The notes beneath the pieces were generated by a model, which searched no databases, was not told the DNA's origin, and saw nothing but the letters and a program-made list of their open reading frames with translations. The translations under genes were made by a program, and so were the position numbers. DNA of 64,000 nt from Anadara kagoshimensis. Lineage: Eukaryota; Mollusca; Bivalvia; Arcoida; Arcidae. The stretch covers positions 40,402,404 through 40,466,403 of the forward strand of contig CM037874.1 in assembly GCA_021292105.1 (NCBI GenBank). Reading direction: 5' to 3'. Shown here in pieces: positions 44,192 to 57,539 of this stretch; within the stretch, counting starts at the first letter, position 1, and each line of letters opens with the position of its first letter.

Positions 44192-45016
44192 TTAACTTTT
44201 CTGCTCATTCACACCCAAGTAAACCTTGAAATATTACAATCTTTGATTAAAATATGTTTCTTGCTACTAAAACAACTTCTATATCATTTTTCATGCAAAA
44301 AAGCATTTTTATTATGGCGACCATTTCGTATTTCAATTTTGACCTATTTTTTCAGCTTGGTATTCACAATTTTCGAACTCAGCACACCCAAATTAGGTAA
44401 GAATGATATTGTTGCTTTTACTAAAAAATGCCTCTTCATCTTAAAACTGATGACTTTTCTGAAATGTGCCTAGTCTAAGATTACCTTTGGTCAGGTGAGC
44501 TAAAACTTAAAAGAAATCTTTGCAAAATCTTTTCAAACAAATGGCTGATAGTTTATCGAAATCCATCACCATGAAAAGAATGATAATGTTCAGCAATATA
44601 ATTGATAACTTTTTATGTCACATTCCAGGCACATATGATCTGAAGAAAAACATATTACTTAATAATGTTAATGTGTTGAATTAATTGTCAAGAAAACAAT
44701 ATCTCTGCTATAAAATAGTATAACAATAACTTTACGATTTATTCAAAGCTGATTAAACCCCTTCACATATCAACAGAAATCTCTCCCTCTGAACCAGCAT
44801 CACTGGACATGCTCTCATATTCTTGTTTCTGTTCGAAAAGATGTTTGAACAATGTAGCTACCAAAGCTGTCCAACCTGTCTGGTGACTACAAATAAATAA
44901 AATATTACATTAAAACATTATAATTATATCCTATATATCAGAAGATAAGCATAGTTATATATAAGCTGTCTTTTGATCAATCAGAGGAGGGAATTTGTCA
45001 TAAAGTCAAGATTATT
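44192..45016. other. No gene; isolated HINE 3' terminus
   Basis: CCTTTGGTCAGGTGAGCTAAAAC at 44483-44505 is a lone HINE end. The rest is unremarkable. Confidence 0.4.
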
Positions 45017-45231
45017 TAGTCCGTCAGCGATATTGTGGCAGAGTGTTTATAAACATGGAAGAGTCTATTTAATGTAGATAGCCTACAATAGGGATATATG
45101 AATGTGGAATTGATAAATGAGCGTATGAAGGCATGAATATACGTTTACAATAACACGGTATTAAAACCTTTTGTGTATAATAAACTCGCCCATGTTTATA
45201 AACACTCTGCAACAATATCGCTGATGGACTA
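45017..45231. mobile_element. 215-bp MITE with ~42-bp TIRs
   Basis: TAGTCCGTCAGCGATATTGT.. and its reverse complement ..GCTGATGGACTA form 42-bp terminal inverted repeats with about three mismatches. TA at both ends is compatible with a TA target duplication (Tc1/mariner-type). No coding capacity. Confidence 0.85.
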
Positions 45232-45645
45232 TACAGGTTTTTAAGTAAAGAATAAAAATAAGGAAAAGTTATTAAGATTATGTAATAAGTATTTTAACAT
45301 GTTTTATCAGTTGTTGAACAATTGATAATAGTTTAAAAGTTTTCAAGGAAACAGTGAGTGTAAATTGCTAATCACAACAGATTAGCTGGTTCTATTGTCC
45401 ATTACAAAGTATATATCATATTTTTTTATGATCATATCATTGGTCATATTATATACATGATCTGCATTTCATTGAAAAGCAATCCATTAAAACACAACAC
45501 CCATGGACCTTAATGTGATGACTTTAATTTATCTATCAAAATTATTGTTTTACAAATTATTCTACTGTTCTATGTGAGGCAGTGTGCTCCTGCAATGTAC
45601 ACATCTGTCTATTCAGCTATACCCAATAACCATGGAACAGTTAAT
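45232..45645. other. No gene recognised
   Basis: AT-rich, no feature seen. Confidence 0.4.
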
Positions 45646-47154
45646 AAGAGGCCCATGGGCCTTAACGCTCACCTGAGGCTGAGTACATATCTCATGTAGA
45701 GGTTCAATGGTCAATGACATTAATTAAAGAGAAGTCCAAATTTTCAGCAGAAAAAGCCAATTATATGCAAGGATTTTTGCATATTTATTATAGCTTGTCC
45801 TAAGAATGCTACATATAACATATCTAAAGTCTAGCTAAAATATATTATTTTTAAACAGCTAAAGAATCTATATATCAAATTGAACATTAGGCCAATACCT
45901 ACAATATTCTAATATACATGCCTATACAAAAAGTTTATAGTTTTTGAGATAATTAACCATTTCAGTATTTGTTGCATCTGTGACCTTGACCTTTGAACCT
46001 ATGACCTTGACCTATGTACCAAAATGATCGTTATGTCAATACCTACAATTAACTGAAAATCCCATGCCATTATCACCTCAAATGTTTAAGAAGAGGCCCA
46101 TAGGCCTTAACGCTCACCTGTGACCTTGACCTCAGAACCCATTAGCTTCACTGATATATTAAAATGGTAAATAGGCCGATATTCTAATATACATCATGCC
46201 TATACAAAAAGTTTATAGTTATAAAGATAATATTTATTTCAGTACTTGTTTGTATCTGTGACCTTGACCTTTGAACCTATGCTGTTCATTCATATATCAA
46301 AATGACCATTGTGCCATTACCTACAATATTCTAATATACATGCCTATACAAAAAGTTCATAGTTTTGCAGATAATTAACTATTTCAGTATTCATTTGCAT
46401 CTGTGACCTTGACCTTTTAACCAATAACCTTCATTCATATATCAAAATGATCGCTCATACCTACAATATTCTAATACACATGCATAATATACAAAAAGTT
46501 AATAGTTTATAGTTTTCAAGATAATTAACCATTTAAGTTTTCATTTGCATCTGTGACCTTGACCTTTGAACCCATGACCTTCATTCATATATCAAAATGA
46601 CCACTGTGCCATTACCTACAATATTCTAATATAAATGCCTATACAAAAAGTTCATAGTTTTGCAGATAATTATCTACTTTGGTATATTTGTACATCTGTG
46701 ACCTTGACCTTTGAACCCATGACCTTCATTCATATATCAAAATGACCATTGTGCCATTACCTACAATATTCTAAAATACATGCCTATACAAAAAGTTCAT
46801 AGTTTTGCAGATAATTAACTACTTTAGTATATTTGTACATCTGTGACCTTGACCTTTGAACCCATGACCTTGATCTATGTATTAAAATGATGGTCATGTC
46901 AATACCTACAACTAACTAAAATTTCCTATGCCATTATCACCAGAAATGTTTAAAAAATAGCATTTTTATCAAAGGTCAAAAACTGGGGCATGACCTTGAC
47001 ACCAATAGGAAGAAAACCGCAAGACAAGATCAACAGTGAAAACTCTATACACGTACAAATATCTTCAGCTATTATGAAGTTATAACAATATATGTCTTAA
47101 TTTACGTAATTTTACGCAAAAAACGTGTAACCTATTTTTCATCCAATTTTCATA
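45646..47154 (+). mobile_element. HINE-like element(s) with ~145-bp satellite, truncated
   Basis: Two 5' ends, AAGAGGCCCATGGGCCTTAA at 45646 and AAGAGGCCCATAGGCCTTAA near 46092, show one copy nested in another. About six units with TGTGACCTTGACCTTTGAACC, ACCTACAATATTCTAATATA and CCTATACAAAAAGTT follow. The sequence stops near 47154 in a region corresponding to about 55690 of the full copy, directly at the AATCAAAG hairpin repeat. Confidence 0.75.
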
Positions 47155-47228
47155 AATCAAAGTACTGAAGGTACTGAAGCATCAGCTAAACTGAGCAATT
47201 TGATAAAAAAAATGTGCACTTGAAACTG
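47155..47228. repeat. AATCAAAGTACTGAAGGTAC repeat, long form
   Basis: About 74 bp (hairpin motif, then CATCAGCTAAACTG and AATTTGATAAA) shared with 12465-12537 in the same orientation. It begins exactly where the HINE sequence is cut off, so this motif may be a terminus of an inserted element. Confidence 0.65.
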
Positions 47229-47595
47229 AGATTTGTCTAATGAATCAGTAACAAATGAAAATCATGCAAATAATAGATACTGTGATCGGGAAGCTTCTAA
47301 CAACAAGTCTGCTTTTATGCAAGTTGTTAGGTTCTAACGTATAAATATGTTACAATGGTCAAAATGAACATGACACGCAATGTTTATCAATTGAGAACTA
47401 AGTAATTCGCATAAATATAAATTTTCAATTTTTCAAAAACCAAGAGAGGCTACTAAAGACCCGACCCCAAATCTGAGTGAAATATCTCAAGCGTAACGGA
47501 AAAAAGTCCAGAGAAACCATCATTTTGATAAAATTCACAAAGTGAAAGGGGCATAACTCCACTAAAACGCAGTTGACTGGAAGAAAACCCAAACT
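47229..47595. other. No gene recognised
   Basis: No feature seen. Confidence 0.4.
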
Positions 47596-47979
47596 GGATC
47601 TATAATCACCATCATCATCATCATTATCACTCCTCATATCACATTTTGATCATCAACATGAAGATATCATCATCATCATCATCGTCGTCGTCATTAGCAG
47701 CAGCAGTAGAACCCATGCCATGACAATCACCACCACCATTATATTAATCATTTTCAGAAATCCTCATGTTACATCATTAATATGGTCACATCATCATCAT
47801 AGCTCTTCATGTCACATAATCATCATCATTATCAGCAGCAGCAGTACTGAATGTCATCATCATCATCATCATGAACATATTGGCTTTGTTATCATCATCA
47901 TCATCGTGAATTATTATTATCATCGACAGCAGCAGAACTGAATGTCATCACCACCACCATCATCATCATCACCACCATC

Positions 47980-48011
<32 letters not shown>

Positions 48012-48079
48012 ACTATGGGCAGTGCTCAGCAGTACTGAATGTCATCATTGCCACCATCATCATCATCACCATCTTCATC

Positions 48080-48114
<35 letters not shown>

Positions 48115-48590
48115 ACTATGGGCAGTGCTCAGCAGTACTGAATGTCATCATTGCCACCATCATCATCATCGGTAGCAACAGAACTCATGTCACTATCATA
48201 ATCATCATCATAGTTAGTCAAGTCACATCGTCATCATCACCATCATCATTCATAGCAGCAGAGCTTATTTTCATCACCACCATCACTATCATCTTCTTCA
48301 TCACGATAATCATTATCATCATCGGCATCAACAGAACTCATGTCATCACCATCATCAACATCATTATCATATCTCCTCGTGTCACATCATCATCATGGTG
48401 ACATCATCATCATCATCATTATCATCATCATTATATCTCCTCATGTCATATCATCATCATCATGGTGACATCATCATCATCATCATCGGCAGCAGCAGAA
48501 CTGAATGTCATCATCATCATTATTATTGTCATCATCTTCACCAGATCATCATGCCACATCATCATCGCCATAGTGTCATCATCACAAAAA
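47596..48590. repeat. ~1-kb CAT/ATC triplet region with higher-order units
   Basis: Mostly (CAT)n interspersed with a recurring GCAGCAGCAGAACTGAATGTCAT-type block, GCACAT-like 'TCATGTCACATCATCATC' blocks and, twice (about 48009 and 48112), ACTATGGGCAGTGCTCAGC. All plus-strand frames are open because CAT, ATC and TCA lack stops. It is not coding. Confidence 0.9.
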
Positions 48591-48989
48591 AAAACTTTCA
48601 CCATGACCAGCTATATCCCTTGACTTGCAACTGACAGATTAACCATTGTTGAAGTCATTAATTTTATTCATTGAATTCACAATTAATTTGAAAAAAAAAA
48701 AAAAATAAAACCTTTGTTTTAGAAATAATTTAAATGTATTTAAAATTATTGTTGAATATATATAAATTGTCCAAGTGAGCTTCAAAAGCCTGAATTGGTA
48801 TAAACCATCCTGACACAATAAGCTAATAATCTGTACCTCCCAATTACAGAAGTTGTCCAGGCAACTGTCTCTTTCAAAAAAAGTTCGTTGACAAGAATTG
48901 AGTAAAAAAGGGGGAAATATTTCTGAATAGGATTAATTGAAAATTAATTGATTATTATTTAGACAACTAAAATGTTACAATAAAATTAC
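48591..48989. other. No gene recognised
   Basis: AT-rich with an A14 run near 48691. Confidence 0.4.
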
Positions 48990-49580
48990 TTTGAATTTAA
49001 GAGAAACGGTAAGAAAAGTTGAGTTCACAAAGTAGGTACCCCCATTCTAATACTTGCTAAAAAGTGACTAAGTTTCAAAGTCTGGAATATGGAGAAAAAA
49101 TCTTGAAATATTTCCATAAAGTCAGGTGCACATCTTCAATATATATATATAAACATTCTGTGAAGTTTCAAGGCTTTTGGTTGAAAACTGTAAGAGGAGT
49201 TGAGTTCACAAAGTAGGTACCCCCATTCAAATACTTGCTAAAAAGTGACTAAGTTTTAAAGTCTGGAAAAATGGGGAAAAAAATCTTGAAATATTTCCAT
49301 CAAGTCAGGTCACATCCTCAATATATATATTAACATTCTGTGAAGTTTCAAGGTTTTTGGTTGAAATCTGTAAGAGGAGTTGAGTTCACAAAGTAGGTAC
49401 CCCCATTCAAATACTTGCTAAAAAGTGACTAAGTTTCAAAGTCTTGGAAAATGGGGAAAAAATATTGAAATATTTTCATAAAGTCAGGTGCACATCCTCA
49501 ATATATATAGAAACATTCTGTGAAGTTTCAAGGTTTTTGGTTGAAAACTGTAAGAGGAGTTGAGTTCACAAGATTGGTAC
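48990..49580. repeat. ~180-bp tandem repeat, three copies plus partial
   Basis: GTTGAGTTCACAAAGTAGGTACCCCCATTC recurs near 49018, 49198 and 49379, with a partial at 49559. Each unit has ACTTGCTAAAAAGTGACTAA, a GGGGAAAAAAT stretch and TGTGAAGTTTCAAGG. Confidence 0.9.
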
Positions 49581-49725
49581 CATATTTTCCCCGCCCTTAG
49601 TTTCTGTTCTACCTCACCAACGGTGCTCTAGAAATCGGAAGAACTTAAGAAAGCACAATAACCGTTTTCTCCATGTCCAGTGGCCACATTTTATGTGAAA
49701 TAAAGTAATATGGCTTTATTAAAGG

Positions 49726-51185
49726 AAATTCTCGGTTTCGGTGTGACGTCACAGATGAAGATGGCGACTTAAAACACCTTGGAAACGGTGACACTAACCC
49801 CTTAGATACTATAGATTTATATAGTGATTCGTAAGGCCAACATTAAAAAATGGAATAAAATTTAAGTTTGGAAAGGTTATATGACATGAAACTTTCCACA
49901 AAAAAAATTATGACTTTGATAAATGATTAGAGACTTTCAAAATTTATCAAAAAGTCAAAAATATTTAATTTATAAGGCGTTAAATTTGGGAATTCGGGCG
50001 GGGTAAAAATAAAGTATAATAGAATAACCATGGAACATGGGGAACATTCTTTAAATTTGTTTTGTTACATTTTTTTAAAATATTACAGTATAACATTATT
50101 AATATTTAAATGATTATTTCATATATTTTTCCGATTGTGTATTTCTGATCAGTAAAATATGCATGAAATTGTAATTTAACGGTACCTCTCATTCTCATTC
50201 TCTGTATCTTAAATTTTGTCGTAATTCATTTTCTGACCCTGGTATAACTCTTAATTTTAATATTTCCATGATATCGTCATAAAACAATTTTCAAACTTAA
50301 AATTTAAAATAATTTAAAATTATAATAACTTAGAAATCGTCTCTATTTAAGTTACATAAAAAAACAATATTGGTTAAAACATCCCGGGATCCATGCAACA
50401 CCCGGAAAAACTTGGAATAAAACATTCTTTTATTTTTTCACTATATTTATTTGATCTCAATTTATGAAAAGTGGAATTTACATCCGATTCTCACATATCG
50501 GTAATTAAGAGAGTATCAATATTCGACATTCCATCGCCGGTAATTAAGAGGTAGATCTACCTTACAATATACAAAATTTATTGACAGGTGTTAATATAGG
50601 GATAAAGTCTTTACGATGTCCCATATTAAATATTAGTTGACATTAAGTTGGAATTTTGAAAGATGTGTTAAAATGGATTTTATGTTTATATTTTAATTTT
50701 TGAATTTTAATGCACTTAGTGCACTAGTGATTGACCGAGTAATCGACGGTAGTAAATTAAACTTATTTAAATTCACGAAATGTTGCTATTTGTAATTCAG
50801 TTTAAATCATTTTAAATATCAAAAAATGATTATTTTACTTTTAAGTTTCTCGTGTCTTTTACGTAAAAAAGGTGAAAGTATTACCAAGTTCGTGACCATT
50901 ATGAACGCCGACGGACAGATCAGTCCTTTTAAAAAATAAATATAAATTTACCTATAAATTATTTTTTTAAAATCATTCCATCCATATGACAATGTTATCA
51001 AATAGACTTGACTACAAATGCAAATTTCATGAAAATCGCTTAAAGACTCAAATAAAGTATATATATCCGTGGTAAATGATAGTACACTTCTATCATTTAC
51101 TATGCTATATAACGGTATGTTGTCACCGTATCTAAGGCCACCGATAACATCTTTACCTGAAATGCCCGGATGTCCGGAACCGAGA
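49726..51185. mobile_element. ~1.46-kb TIR element, hAT-like duplication
   Basis: ATTCTCGGTTTCGG at the left and CCGGAACCGAGA at the right are short inverted repeats. ATTAAAGG lies at both borders (49718-49725 and 51186-51193), an 8-bp duplication as in hAT. Interior AT-rich, no coding frame. Confidence 0.5.
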
Positions 51186-51193
51186 ATTAAAGG

Positions 51194-52559
51194 TTGTAAA
51201 AACCATGGATTAAACTACTGAAAACAACTTTAATCGGATATCCACTGTAAAACGATCTAATAAGGACTTGTAACAAGGTAAATAAATTTTATCTGAAAAT
51301 TTTAAAACATCGTTTTTTTCAGTTTTGTTTAGATTTTGATTTCAAGTTGTTCCTTCTTGCGATTTATTTTGTTGTTTCAAAATAAACAACTGGAAAGGGT
51401 ATTTAAATGAACATTGATGATGAAATTGTCTGTCTACGGAGACATATGGTGAGAAGTGGAGTGTGTGCGGAAGATCGGAAGTATGTAGCAGAGATTCGAG
51501 AATAAAGCATTTCGTTTTTATATTAAACTGATAACTGAAAAGGACAGGGTGTCATGATCATTTTAAAAGGGGCAAGGGTGTACTGTACTTAAAAGGTCAG
51601 TCACTACGCTATGTGAATACATTTAAGCAGGGGCACCGGGTGTCAAATGCCATGCCCCCAAACACATGGCTAATTTGCATACGAACTACGGTATCGATAT
51701 CCTACACAACTTCACGAGTCACAAACGATTTATCAACATAGCCAATAACTTGTAAATAAACTTCTTCTTTCAGTTTCGTATCACATTTTTGGGAATAATC
51801 TTTGATTTCTACTTTTTTGTTATGCATAATTTCGCTACCGTCAAACTGACAGGAATGAATTTTAATACCCAATGAAAGCGGGAAAATCCTCGTGACGTTA
51901 TGATGAATACTAATGAACCAGGTCGCGAAATATTATTGACAATCAAGTTTTAAAAAAATATATATAATTATCATCAAATGTGATCCATGTTTGGAGTTAT
52001 TTAACTTAAAAACTGTTTAATGAGCATACTTTGTGTTTATTTATCGATGTCACTTTGCGTAAATTAAAAAAATCCAATATGGCGGCGACTGTAAAACAAC
52101 CACATGTACACAGCACTGTAGGTCAAAAAGAAAAACGTCGGCGCGAACTGACAAGATCGTCATTTTTGTTGGGCTTTCCGAGGGGCGTATACTTCATGGA
52201 TTTTTATGGTTTTTATACAAAAGTGAAGAATTAAAATATATATCCAGCAAAAACAATTACGGACTAATACGCGTATGAATACATTTCAGATCGGCACATG
52301 TGTACATGATGAAAACATTGCTTTCGTAACTTTCCGGGAGACCCAATCACTCAGATTAGAGTTTATACATACCTGGGATACCGTATATGGAAATTCCCGT
52401 AATTTCAGTCGAAACAAAGGATTTGATTGGCTGTCAAGGTGAAATGACAGCGGCGCTAAATACGAAAAAATCCAACGATCGCTATAAAGCATTCAGCATG
52501 GCTGATGCTTTAAAAACACAAATTTAATGGTCCTAGGCATCCTGAATCCAGATATTTAA
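51194..52559. other. No confident gene
   Basis: An ATG at 52079 in AATATGGCGGCG opens about 51 codons (MAATVKQPHVHS.., with a KEKRRREL basic patch) that could be a first exon, but no donor or second exon is supported. Otherwise nothing recognised. Confidence 0.3.
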
Positions 52560-52848
52560 TCAAAATTTGTCTGCACCCTTTGGTTTCAAAGAAGAAGATT
52601 TTTTTGTCTTTTGGCTATTTATAGTAAGGGCAGCCATATTGTTGGGCCTGGTAAACCCTGAACACAATTTTAAAAGCCTGTTACCCAGGCATGATAATCA
52701 TCAAGTTTCATCAAATTTGGCCCAGTAGTTTTGGAGGAGAAGATTAAAATGTAAAGTTTACACACGAGGGACGACGGATGACGGACGACGGACGGTGATA
52801 GATTGCAATAGCTCAACTGAGCCTTTTGGCTCAGGTGAGCTAAAAATA
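52560..52848 (+). mobile_element. HINE-like 3' end fragment
   Basis: GAGGAGAAGATTAAAATGTAAAG, GACGGATGACGGACGACGG and the terminal hairpin AGCTCAACTGAGCC..GGCTCAGGTGAGCT then AAAAA. Confidence 0.7.
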
Positions 52849-53012
52849 CCATTTATCAATGGTCAAGAACTGGGACATGACCTTGACCTTGACATCTATT
52901 GGAAGAAAATAGCAGGACAAGATCAACAGTGAAAACTCCATACAATTATCTTCAGTCATTATTGAGTTATAACAATAAATGTCTCATTTTAAAAATTACA
53001 TAATTTTACACA

Positions 53013-56000
53013 AACAAGAGGCCCAATAGGGCCTGTGATGCTCAACTGGCAGGTAATTTACATTTTGGATAAATAACGTGCAAATCTTGTGAAATGGCAT
53101 TCCTCCTCCTTTTTACAATTGCAACTGGAACCAAAGTGGTTGGAAACCAAATCTGCGTCTTTCATGTTTTTGCTATGTATAGGAACAGAAGCCACCTTGG
53201 ATTTTGGCTGATATGCCAGACACAACTTTTGGATTACTGTTACTAAAGGACTTTTTATGCTGTATTGGGTTAGAACTGGCCAATTCAGGAGAAAATGTTC
53301 AATGATTTGTACACTGCCTAAAAATTGGGTCAACAATTTTTTTTCAGGAAAGGTAAAACATTAGGTAATAACCTTCAAAATTGACCTTGACCTCATTTTG
53401 AAGGTAATTACAAGAATATTTCAAAACTGAAAACCCCATGTCATTATCTGATCAAATAGTGAAGATATGACAATTTCAGCAGTTTTTTGCATCTGTGACC
53501 TTTGAACCCATAACCTTTCTCTATACATCAAAATAGTAGTTGAATTAATATCTACAACATTCTAATATATATGCCTATAGAATTGTTAATGGTTTTCAAG
53601 ATAATTAACCATTTCAGTATTATTTCGTATCTGTGACCTTGACCTTTGAACCCATGACCTTAATCTATACATTAAAATGACCGTTACAGCAATACCAACA
53701 ATATTCTAATATACATGCCTGTACAAAAAGTTTATAGTTTTCAAGATAAAGAACTGTTTCAGTGTTCTTTCGTGTCTGTGACCTTGACCTTTGATCCCAT
53801 GACCTTAATCCATTCATCAAAATGACCGTTGCATCAATACTAACAACATTCCAATATACATGCCTATACAAATATAGTTTTCAAGATAATGAATTGTTTC
53901 AGTATTATTTTGCATCTGTGACCTTGACCTTTGGACCCATGACCTTTTTCTATACACCAAAATTATCGTTGTATCAATATCTACAGCATTCTAATATACA
54001 TACCTATACAAAAAGTTTATAGTTTTCAAGATAATGAACCATTTCAGTATTCGTTTGTGTCTGTGACCTTGACCTTTGAACCTGACCTTAATCTATACAT
54101 CAAAATGACCGTTGCATCAATACCAACAATATTCCAATATATATGCCTATACAAAAAGTTTATAGTTTTCAAGATAATGAACCATTTCGGTATTATTTTG
54201 CTTCTGTGACCTTGACCTTTGGACCCATGACCTTTTACTATACACCAAAATGATGGTTGTATTAATACCTACAAGATTCTTATATACATGCCTTACAAAA
54301 TGTTTATAGTTTTCAAGATAATGAACCATTTCAGCATTATTTCGTGCCTGTGACCTTGACCTTTGAACCCATGACCTTAATCTATACATCAAAATGACTG
54401 TTGCATCAATATCAACAATATTCCAATATACATGCCTATACAACAAATTTATAGTTTTCAAGATAATGAACCGTTTAAGTATTCTTTCGTGTCTGTGACC
54501 TTGATCTTTGAACCCATGACCTTAATCTATACATCAAAATGACTGTTGCATCAATATCAACAATATTACAATATACATAGCTATATAAAAAATTTATAGT
54601 TTTCAAGATAATGAACAGTTTCAGTATTCGTTTGTGTCTGTGACCTTGACCTTTGAACCCATGACCTAAATCCATACATCAAAATGGTCGATGCATCAAT
54701 ACCAACATTATTTCAATATACATGCCTATATAAAAAATTTATAGTTTTTGAGATAATGAAACATTTAGGTATTGTTTTTCTTCTGTGACCTTGACCTTTG
54801 GACCCATGACCTTTTTCTATACATCAAAATGATCTTTGTATTAATACCTACAACATTCTACTATACATGCCTATACAAAAACTTTATAGTTTTCAAGATA
54901 ATTGACCATTTTGGTATTCTGTCGCATCTGTGACCTTGACCTTTGAACCCATGACCTTTTTCTATGCATCAAAATGATTGTTGTATCAATACCTACAACA
55001 TTCTAATATACATGCCTATACAAAAAATTTATAGTTTTTGAAATAATTAACCATTTCGGTATTGTTTTGCATCTGTAACCTTGACCTTTGAACCCATGAC
55101 CTCTTTCTATACATCAAAATGATTGTTGTATCAATACCTACAACATTCTATGATACATGTCTATACAAAAAGTTTATAGTTTTCGAGATAATTAACCAAT
55201 TTGGTATTGTTTCGCATCTGTGACCTTGACCTTTGAACCCATGACGTCTTTCTATACATCAAAATGATTATTGTATCAATACCGACAACATTCTGATATA
55301 GATGCCTATACAAAAAGTTTATAGTTATCGAGATAATTAACCATTTTGGTATTGTTTCACATCTGTGACATTGACCTTTGAACCCATGACCTTTTTCTAT
55401 ACATCAAAATGATCATTGTATCAATAACTACAACATTCTAATATAAATGCCTATACAAAAAATTTATAGTTTTCGAGATAATAATTATAATCAGAGTTTA
55501 AAAAATCTAGGTCACGACCTTCACAATTGACCTTGACCTCATTTTGAAGTTACTAACAAGAAGATGTCAAAACTGAAAACCCCATGTCATTATCTGGGCT
55601 AATAGTCAAGTTATAACAATTTAAAGCTATTTTACAATTTTTTCAAAATTAAATGCAAAAACGCGTAACCTATTTTTTGTCCAAATTTCACAAAATGAAC
55701 AAACTATAGGCTTAAGACCCTAGAAAACCAAATATCACATCAGATTTTTTCTCCAGTCAATACTTTCAGAGAAGAAGATTTTTTAAGATTTTTGCACCCC
55801 TAGGTCACCTTGACCTAGTTATGGTAGCCATGGCAACGCCACAAAAAATCTGAATTGCACCGGCCCATATATGCTTCTCACCAAGTTTCATTTAAATCTG
55901 TCTTGTAGTTTCAGAGGAGATGTCGAAAATAGGTGTTAACGACGCACACAAGCATGCACAAACGCACGCACATACACAAGCTGCGCTATGCCATAAGCTC

Positions 56001-56030
56001 ACATGACCTTTCGGTCAGGTGAGCTAAAAA
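53013..56030 (+). mobile_element. 3-kb HINE-like element with ~13 satellite units
   Basis: Starts AACAAGAGGCCCAATAGGGC and ends AAGCTCACATGACC..GGTCAGGTGAGCTAAAAA. Between 53460 and 55490 about thirteen units of 141-146 bp each contain CTGTGACCTTGACCTTTGAACC, CATGACCTT, ACATCAAAATGA, CAATACC(T/A)ACAA and TACAAAAAGTTTATAGTTTT. The distal part (CCTAGGTCACCTTGACCTAG, GGCAACGCC) is shared with 40617-42530. It is the fullest copy here. Confidence 0.85.
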
Positions 56031-56112
56031 TTGTTAACGGACGACAGACGACGACGGACGTCAAGTGATGGAAATAGCTCACATGGACCTGTGGTCCAGG
56101 TGAGCTAAAAAT
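56031..56112 (+). mobile_element. HINE-like 3' terminus, second copy in tandem
   Basis: GTTAACGGACGACAGACG, GTGATGGAAATAGCTCACATGG and CCAGGTGAGCTAAAAA directly follow the 53013-56030 element, as if that copy inserted at the 3' tail of another. Confidence 0.65.
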
Positions 56113-57507
56113 GAAAGGAACATGAATTTATGGGATGGTTAATATATCCAATATAGTTTTAGATACATAGACGTCATACTTGTCAATATCATTTTGATAA
56201 TGACCATAAAACTTTTTCAATGCCTTGATAAGCCTATGCTTGCCATATCCCTGAGTCAACAGTTTACTTGTAAACAGCTTGCTTCATTGAATAAATTTCC
56301 TGTAGTTGAAACAAGCTTTACCATACATGTCATAGTGAATAAACTATGAAACAAGTACTGTCAACCCTGTATATAAGTCACTTAAGGGAACCAGTAAGTG
56401 TAGCCTATATGGGCAGGTGGCCCTTATATGCATGTTTAAATAACATGAATAAAGAGCAACTGGGATAATTTTTTTTACTGAACTTTAACAGGGGGTGGAC
56501 CTTATAAAGAGGTGATATTTACGACAGGTTTGTCTATGGAACATAAACAGAAGCAGGTGCAATGCTGTGTAGAAAAAGGGAAGTTAACAACAGAAAAAAT
56601 TCAAGTCATCAGGGTTTGTCATATAGCTTTAAATACAGCCTTTTATATGAAGCAGAACTTGAAGAATTAGCCCTATCTTTTATTTCAAGCTCACTATGAT
56701 AGATGACATTCAGATAATCTCCAAAATTAGGACTATTAGGAGATAGAAAGTCAACTATATATATATATATGTATATGAAGTTAAATGTAAATGATCTCTG
56801 AAGATTTAATGGGACTGCTTCTTATGAATAAAGAAACAAATCAGCAAGGAATGTTACACTGTTTCAGCCCATTGGTATACTAATTGTATGTTGAAAATTT
56901 TACTGCAAAACACAATATGTTGTCTATCAAAAACATTTTGTTTATGGTACGTTCTTCAGTGTATATCAAATGGTTATACAATATTCTAATAAACATGTCT
57001 ATATGCCAAATACATTGACAAATACACTAATCTTAGTAACATTGCAGTCCCGTGTATTTAGATTTCCAAATTTTGAGCCTTATATCTAGGATTTGTGGAA
57101 ATTAGAAACTTGTTTTACAACATAGATCAAATGTGTACATTTCTCACATAAACACATCTTAGAATTATTAATCATGATTAACTTTGGACTATAACTCAAT
57201 TGGGCCCTCATTTTGGGCTTCTGTCCTGTACATGACTAGAATCAGAATTTCTGGGAAAAAGCTAGCAATTGAGGATTTTTACTCACCCAATAACGCTAAA
57301 TCTTAATTTCATCGTGTTTCAGTTTTTCAACTTAACACTCACCTTAGGGTATGACATATCTTATGCAGAAGTTCAATTCACAATTACATTAATTACAGGG
57401 ACTATTTAAATTGTTAGAACCTAATGCAATGATTTTTGCAAATTAATTATTACTTGTCCTAAAATGCAACCATACATCTAAATATCTAAGGTCTATTTAA
57501 ATTAAAT
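56113..57507. other. No gene recognised
   Basis: AT-rich, short (TA)n tract at 56755-56771. No supported coding frame. Confidence 0.4.
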
Positions 57508-57539
57508 GATTGGCATCGCGAGAAAAGGGACCTTAAGGT

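Noticed and set aside
47720..48634. Long plus-strand open frames rich in Ser, His and Ile
   Set aside because: They are products of the CAT/ATC/TCA triplet tract, which cannot contain stops; no start context or domain.
52031..52234. Possible first exon MAATVKQPHVHS..
   Set aside because: Good ATG context but no donor, no partner exon and no recognised domain; kept only as a note.
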